NCBI GenBank assembly: GCA_002327315.1
Contig: DCVI01000030.1
Span: 1 to 8,420, forward strand
DNA: 8,420 bases
Origin: Syntrophaceae bacterium UBA2192
GTDB lineage: Bacteria; Desulfobacterota; Syntrophia; Syntrophales; UBA2192
Direction of reading: 5' to 3'
Positions within the stretch are counted from its first letter, which is position 1; every line of letters starts with the position of its first letter. Below the pieces are notes generated by a model. The model made no database searches. It saw nothing but the letters and a program-made list of their open reading frames with translations, and had not been told where the DNA came from. Made by a program: the position numbers and the translations under genes. This document shows, in pieces, positions 5,001-8,420 of this stretch.

Positions 5001-6499
5001 GGCGTCACCACAATCCTTCCCTCGGTCCGGGGGTAGACGGGGGAGTGTTTCTTGAGGTAATCCAGAAAGGCATCCCTCACGTTGTCGCCGATGACGGCGT
5101 TTTTCCCGTCCCGGAACATCCCGAAACGGTCACCGCCCGCGGCGAGGAAGTCGTTGGTCGTCACCCGGTAGCTGCGCGACCGATCCGCCGGTTTGCCGCC
5201 GATGGTAAGCTCTTTCACCCGCGAGCCTTCCGCCGCCGCCATGTCGTATACCACCTTCAAGCCCGAGACCTGCAGCATGCCCTCCGTTTTCGCGTTTTGC
5301 TCCAGGATGTCGACGATCTGTGCCCCCGTGAGATCCATGGTCATGAGATTGTTGTCGAAGGGCAGCAGCATGTAGGCCTGCTCCAGGGTGATCTTCCCCT
5401 TCGGGATTGTCGTCCGGATCCCCCCATTGTTCTGGATGGCCGCAACGGCCCCCGCCGACTCGCGCATCGCATCGCAGACGAGGTTCCCGAGATTGGACTC
5501 GAAGGGGCGCTTCGCGAGATCGACACGGGTCTCCCCCACGACGCGGCCGAATTCCCCGCGGATCTGGTCGTCATATTTCTTGATGATCTCGGCCACGGCG
5601 GTGTCATAGGCATCATTGGGGCCCGCCTTGACCTTCCGCAGGATCCTGCGCTCGCTGTACCGGGTGATCTTCTTCGTGTCGGTATCCGCGGTGATCTTCA
5701 TGACCCCCAGCTGCTGGCCGTAGTAGCCTGCCTGGACGATGATCGTGGCGCCTACGACCACCGGGGTCTTCACCTCCGTGTGGCTGTGACCGCCCACGAT
5801 CAGGTCGATCCCGCTGACCCGCGAGGCCATCTCCTTGTCTTCGTCGAGACCCATGTGCGACAGGACGACGACGGGGCCGGCACCTTCCTTTTTGACTTTT
5901 TCAATGAGAGCCGGGAGCGTTTTCTCGACGGCGATCACCCGGTAGCCCTTGAGATTCCCGGGCTTTGTGGCGTAGTGCGTCTCGGGCGTCGTAATGCCGA
6001 TGACGGCCACCTTCAGGCCCTTTCTCTGGGAGATGACGTAGGCCTTGACCCCCGGCAGGAGCGCCCCCTTTTCGTCGACGATGTTGGCCGACAGGAAAGG
6101 AAAGGCCGCCGCCTTTCGCAGATCGCCGAAGGCCTCCATCCCCCAGTCGAACTCGTGGTTGCCCAGGGCCATGGCGTCGAACCCCATCCGGTTCATGGTC
6201 ACGATGACGGGCTTGCCCCGGAACAGATTCGAGATGGGGGTTCCCTGGAACATGTCCCCCGCGGAAAGCAGGAGCGTCCCTTCCGGGTTTTTCTCCCGCT
6301 CCTCCGTGACCATCTTCGCGATCCAGGCCATGCCCCCCGTTGCCGGCTTTCCTTCCTTGCCGGGCTTGGGAAGGAGGTTGCCGTGGAAGTCGTTGATGTG
6401 GAGGATCGTCAGGTCGACCGATTCAGCGGCTGCATGACTGAAGATCGAGGAGGCGAAGAGGAACAGGATTGCAGTGAGGACAGCCGGGATTCTATTCAT
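4997..6499 (-). CDS. Periplasmic 5'-nucleotidase / 2',3'-cyclic phosphodiesterase family protein, 500 aa
   Basis: This is a secreted metallophosphoesterase of the UshA/CpdB family, which removes phosphate from nucleotides outside the inner membrane so the nucleosides can be taken up. A signal peptide covers residues 1-25 (MNR, hydrophobic core 5-20, AAA before the cut). The two-metal catalytic domain shows all expected ligands: DFH (37-39), GD (81-82), GNHE (113-116), SH (214-215) and GGHSH (236-240). The C-terminal substrate-binding domain has the N.GNL.CDAM motif (336-345), NNGGIR (357-362), FDN (381-383) and TNDFLAAGGDRF (448-459). Length is typical; there is no sortase or lipid anchor. 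ATG at 6499 is preceded by AGGGCGG about 9 bases upstream. The stop overlaps the start of the beta-grasp gene by ATGA. Whether it prefers 5'-nucleotides, 3'-nucleotides or cyclic nucleotides cannot be decided here. Family call is firm. Confidence 0.93.
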   Translation of the reverse strand: MNRIPAVLTAILFLFASSIFSHAAAESVDLTILHINDFHGNLLPKPGKEGKPATGGMAWIAKMVTEEREKNPEGTLLLSAGDMFQGTPISNLFRGKPVIVTMNRMGFDAMALGNHEFDWGMEAFGDLRKAAAFPFLSANIVDEKGALLPGVKAYVISQRKGLKVAVIGITTPETHYATKPGNLKGYRVIAVEKTLPALIEKVKKEGAGPVVVLSHMGLDEDKEMASRVSGIDLIVGGHSHTEVKTPVVVGATIIVQAGYYGQQLGVMKITADTDTKKITRYSERRILRKVKAGPNDAYDTAVAEIIKKYDDQIRGEFGRVVGETRVDLAKRPFESNLGNLVCDAMRESAGAVAAIQNNGGIRTTIPKGKITLEQAYMLLPFDNNLMTMDLTGAQIVDILEQNAKTEGMLQVSGLKVVYDMAAAEGSRVKELTIGGKPADRSRSYRVTTNDFLAAGGDRFGMFRDGKNAVIGDNVRDAFLDYLKKHSPVYPRTEGRIVVTP

Positions 6500-6577
6500 G
6501 TAGAGACACCGCCCTTGATAAAATTACCTGCGAGAGCAAATGATCGACGTCCCGTTGCAAGGGCCGGGCCGCATGGC

Positions 6578-6590
6578 TCAATTTAATTGA
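6578..6590. promoter_or_regulatory. AT-rich palindrome overlapping a -35 box
   Basis: TCAATT-t-AATTGA is a perfect 6-1-6 palindrome in the divergent region between the nucleotidase and DUF4337 genes. It overlaps the first bases of the TTGACA hexamer at 6587. A dimeric regulator bound here could affect one or both genes, but no regulator gene is nearby and a 13-base AT palindrome may be chance. Confidence 0.3.
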
Positions 6591-6615
6591 CAGGCCTCTG
6601 CGGATCAAGTAAAAA
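6587..6615 (+). promoter_or_regulatory. Candidate sigma70-type promoter for the DUF4337 gene
   Basis: TTGACA (6587-6592), a perfect -35 consensus, is followed by a 17-base spacer and TAAAAA (6610-6615), a 4 of 6 match to the -10 consensus. It faces the DUF4337 gene, leaving a leader of roughly 40 bases before the ribosome binding site and start. The local AT richness in an otherwise GC-rich stretch adds support. I saw no comparably good promoter facing the nucleotidase. Confidence 0.5.
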
Positions 6616-6648
6616 ACGCCCTTATTTTGTGTGTGCATCGTCCCGTTC

Positions 6649-6654
6649 GGAGGA
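6649..6654 (+). promoter_or_regulatory. Shine-Dalgarno site fixing the DUF4337 start
   Basis: GGAGGA lies 10-11 bases before ATG at 6665. Spacing is slightly long. It supports the start at 6665 over an in-frame TTG at 6587, which is part of the candidate -35 box and would add 26 residues unlike the family. Confidence 0.6.
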
Positions 6655-6664
6655 AAAATATTCC

Positions 6665-7201
6665 ATGGCAGAAACGAAACCGGACCGCTTCATGACCTGG
6701 ATCGCACTGACCACGGCCATCATGGCCGTTTTTGCCGCCATCACGACGCTCTACGTCGGGAAATACTCTTCCCGTGCCGTTCTCTACCAGGGGGAGGAGA
6801 CGGATATGTGGGCCTACTACCAGGCCAAGAGCATCAAACAGCATGCCTTCGAAATGCAGAAGGAGAAGGTGGAGCAGGAGCTGCTCGCCCAGAAGGGAAA
6901 GCTCTCGAAGGATGCCCGGGAGAAGGCCGACAAGATGCTTGTCCGCTACAGCAAGAACGTGGACCGCTACGAGGTCGAGAAAAACGAGATCAAAGACAAG
7001 GCGGAGTCGCTCGCGAAGGAAAAAAAGGAAGCCACTGCCCGGGCCGGCAACTTCGGCTATGCCCTTATCTTCCTGCAGATCGCCATCATGCTTTCGTCGC
7101 TTGCGGCCCTGACGAAGAAAAAGGCGCTCTGGTACCTGGGCCTCGCGACGACGTCCGGCTGGCTCTTCTATTTCCTGGATGCGATTCTGTTGTTTTATTA
7201 G
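6665..7201 (+). CDS. DUF4337 family membrane protein, 178 aa
   Basis: This is an inner-membrane protein of the DUF4337 family, whose function is not known. The N-terminal helix spans about residues 11-30 and is followed by the conserved region KYSSRAVLYQGEETDMWAYYQAKSIKQ (33-59). A long charged helix rich in Lys and Glu (about 60-127) is likely a coiled coil, and two further membrane helices lie at about 130-149 and 154-177. The conserved WAYYQAKSIK-type segment is what identifies the family. ATG at 6665 is chosen from the GGAGGA upstream and because the protein then begins directly before the first helix. It is the only plus-strand gene, divergent from the nucleotidase and convergent with the hexosaminidase gene, so it is probably transcribed alone from the promoter at 6587-6615. 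Length is normal. Confidence 0.88.
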   Translation: MAETKPDRFMTWIALTTAIMAVFAAITTLYVGKYSSRAVLYQGEETDMWAYYQAKSIKQHAFEMQKEKVEQELLAQKGKLSKDAREKADKMLVRYSKNVDRYEVEKNEIKDKAESLAKEKKEATARAGNFGYALIFLQIAIMLSSLAALTKKKALWYLGLATTSGWLFYFLDAILLFY

Positions 7202-7207
7202 GGACAC

Positions 7208-7231
7208 GGGTACAGGGCAAAGGGTACAGGG
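7208..7231. repeat. Short direct repeat between convergent genes
   Basis: GGGTACAGGG occurs at 7208-7217 and 7222-7231, separated by CAAA. The 49-base gap between the DUF4337 and hexosaminidase stop codons contains little else and no hairpin with a T-tract. It may be replication slippage or a remnant of an intergenic repeat. Confidence 0.45.
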
Positions 7232-7250
7232 TAACAAAGGGGGATTTGTA

Positions 7251-8381
7251 TTACGGTGCGGTTCGCTGTTTTTTCAGTCGTTCCTTGAGTTTCATGATCC
7301 GCCCGTATGAGGCGTCGATCCGCTCACGGGGGATCTCGCCCTTTTCGACGAGGGCGCAAATCATCGCCGCGACCCGGGCGGCGATGTCCTCTTCGTAGAC
7401 GGAATTGTTGGCAAACAGCAGGATATCCGCGCCGGCAAGGATCGCCTGTCGGATGGCCGTCTCGAGGCCGTAGCGAGCGGCAATGGCTTTCATCTGCATG
7501 TCATCGGAGATCACAACGCCCGCAAACCCCATTTCCTGCCGCAAAAGATCGGTCAGCGTTTTCCGGGATAGGGTTGCCGGCCAGACGGGGTCGAGCTTCC
7601 CGTTGAAGACATGGGCCGTCATAACCAAGTCGGCCTTGTCCTGGCGGATCAGGCTGCGGAAAGGCTCGAGTTCCACGGCCGACCACCGGTCCGTTACGTC
7701 GACGAATCCGTCATGGGTATCCCCCGCGGCGCTTCCGTGCCCCGGGAAGTGCTTCGGGGCCGTCAGGACCCCGTTGCGCCGGTGAGCGTCGATCACGGCC
7801 AGCGCATGGCGGGTCACCGTGGCGGGGCTGCGGGAAAAGCTTCTCTCGAGCTTTCCGATGACGGGGTTTTCAGGGTTCAGATCGAGGTCGACGACGGGGA
7901 CGAAGTTCAGGTTGATGCCAAGCCCCGCCAGGGTCTTGGCCGTGACCTCCGCCTGCCTTGCCGTTTTGTTCAGGTCGTCAAGCACACCGAGCCGTTTCTG
8001 GGAAAGGGTCGGGGGGAAACCGTTCTTTTCCTTGAGGCGGCCGATTTTGCCTCCCTCCTGGTCGACAGCGACGAAAAGGGGGATGCCTGCCCGCTGCTGC
8101 AGGGAGGCCGTGAGGGCCTTGAGCTGCTTCGGCGACTCGATGTTGCGCCCGTAGGTGCGTGAGGGCACGTCGTAGTCAAAGAGGATCACGCCGCCGATAC
8201 GCCGCTGACGGATATCACGGGCGATTGGGTGCTCGTCGCTTACGGAAAGCCCGCGAAATCCCACCATGATCATCTGGCCGACCTTCACATCGAGACCCGG
8301 CTCCGCCCCGGAGACGGCGGGCGCAGGCGTTGCCCCGGCAAGGAAGGCGAGCGTGATGGCTGCAATAAGGATCTGCCGCAT
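7251..8381 (-). CDS. Glycoside hydrolase family 3 beta-N-acetylhexosaminidase (NagZ-like) with signal peptide, 376 aa
   Basis: This enzyme should remove terminal beta-linked N-acetylglucosamine, most likely from muropeptides (cell-wall recycling). GH3 signatures appear in order: GGVILF (63-68), DQEGG (107-111), NFVPVVDL (159-166), KHFPGHG (210-216) followed by D221-T-H223 (the Asp-His acid/base dyad of NagZ enzymes), TAHV (255-258) and ISDDM (291-295), where D293 is the likely nucleophile. All key residues are present. Residues 1-26 form a signal peptide (MRQ, hydrophobic core 4-16, SGA before the likely cut), so the product should be periplasmic or exported, unlike the cytoplasmic NagZ of E. 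coli. ATG at 8379-8381 is preceded by AAAGG at about 5-base spacing. Length is typical of single-domain NagZ with a leader. Promoter lies in, or beyond, the last 39 bases of the window. Substrate specificity is inferred from the family. Confidence 0.92.
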   Translation of the reverse strand: MRQILIAAITLAFLAGATPAPAVSGAEPGLDVKVGQMIMVGFRGLSVSDEHPIARDIRQRRIGGVILFDYDVPSRTYGRNIESPKQLKALTASLQQRAGIPLFVAVDQEGGKIGRLKEKNGFPPTLSQKRLGVLDDLNKTARQAEVTAKTLAGLGINLNFVPVVDLDLNPENPVIGKLERSFSRSPATVTRHALAVIDAHRRNGVLTAPKHFPGHGSAAGDTHDGFVDVTDRWSAVELEPFRSLIRQDKADLVMTAHVFNGKLDPVWPATLSRKTLTDLLRQEMGFAGVVISDDMQMKAIAARYGLETAIRQAILAGADILLFANNSVYEEDIAARVAAMICALVEKGEIPRERIDASYGRIMKLKERLKKQRTAP

Positions 8382-8420
8382 GGAGACCTTTTTACCGGAT
8401 AACCCGCCAAAAAGATAGGG

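Noticed and set aside
5045..6586. A 513-codon plus-strand open frame antisense to the nucleotidase
   Set aside because: It is rich in His, Asp and Arg with no recognisable domain, and is the typical opposite-strand shadow of a GC-rich gene; the minus-strand frame has all metallophosphoesterase motifs.
6587..6664. N-terminal extension of the DUF4337 protein from TTG at 6587
   Set aside because: The codon is part of a candidate -35 box, and the 26 extra residues do not look like the family; GGAGGA supports ATG at 6665.

Overview
The window is about 8.4 kb of chromosome-like bacterial DNA. It is GC-rich (roughly 63-67% in the blocks I counted by hand), apart from the first ~600 bases, which are near 45%. 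Nine protein-coding genes account for most of it. Eight are on the minus strand and one (6665-7201) is on the plus strand. I see no rRNA, tRNA, CRISPR array, transposase, integrase or phage gene. No gap between genes exceeds 300 bases. The longest (2429-2670, 242 b; 3421-3611, 191 b; 6500-6664, 165 b; 543-706, 164 b; 4620-4781, 162 b) hold repeats, hairpins or promoter-like sequence.

The organism is probably a Gram-negative bacterium. Two proteins carry signal peptides for periplasmic enzymes (a 5'-nucleotidase-type hydrolase and a GH3 hexosaminidase), and a DUF2147 protein is also exported. The mixture of families (geranylgeranyl-reductase-type flavoprotein, DUF4337, DUF2147, COG2509 flavoprotein) and the style of the intergenic palindromic repeats resemble Deltaproteobacteria/Desulfobacterota such as Syntrophales. 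This assignment is inferred from recall, not from a search.

Layout, left to right: (1) 75-542, exported DUF2147 protein in AT-richer DNA, behind a probable terminator at 623-658. (2) 707-1012, a small three-helix membrane protein of unknown family, 60 bases downstream of (3) 1073-2428, a COG2509-type FAD-dependent dehydrogenase. (4) 2671-3420, an RlmJ-like methyltransferase bracketed by two inverted copies of a ~56-base hairpin repeat. (5) 3612-4619, a geranylgeranyl-reductase-family flavoprotein. (6) A 123-base imperfect palindrome with 21-base terminal inverted repeats (4656-4778). (7) 4782-5000, a small beta-grasp-like protein translationally coupled to (8) 4997-6499, a periplasmic 5'-nucleotidase/cyclic phosphodiesterase. 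(9) A divergent promoter region, then 6665-7201, a DUF4337 membrane protein. (10) 7251-8381, a GH3 beta-N-acetylhexosaminidase with a signal peptide, convergent with DUF4337.

The genes do not form one obvious pathway. The most convincing functional unit is the nucleotidase/beta-grasp pair, which overlap by ATGA. The nucleotidase (extracellular nucleotide salvage) and the hexosaminidase (muropeptide recycling) are both periplasmic scavenging enzymes, but they lie on opposite sides of an unrelated gene. The other notable theme is structural: palindromic elements sit directly after several minus-strand stop codons (3612, 4782, 2671), as expected for REP-like 3'-end elements. I did not find a convincing new defence or mobile system. 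The best leads are the altered catalytic motif of the RlmJ-like protein, the coupled beta-grasp gene, and the repeats.
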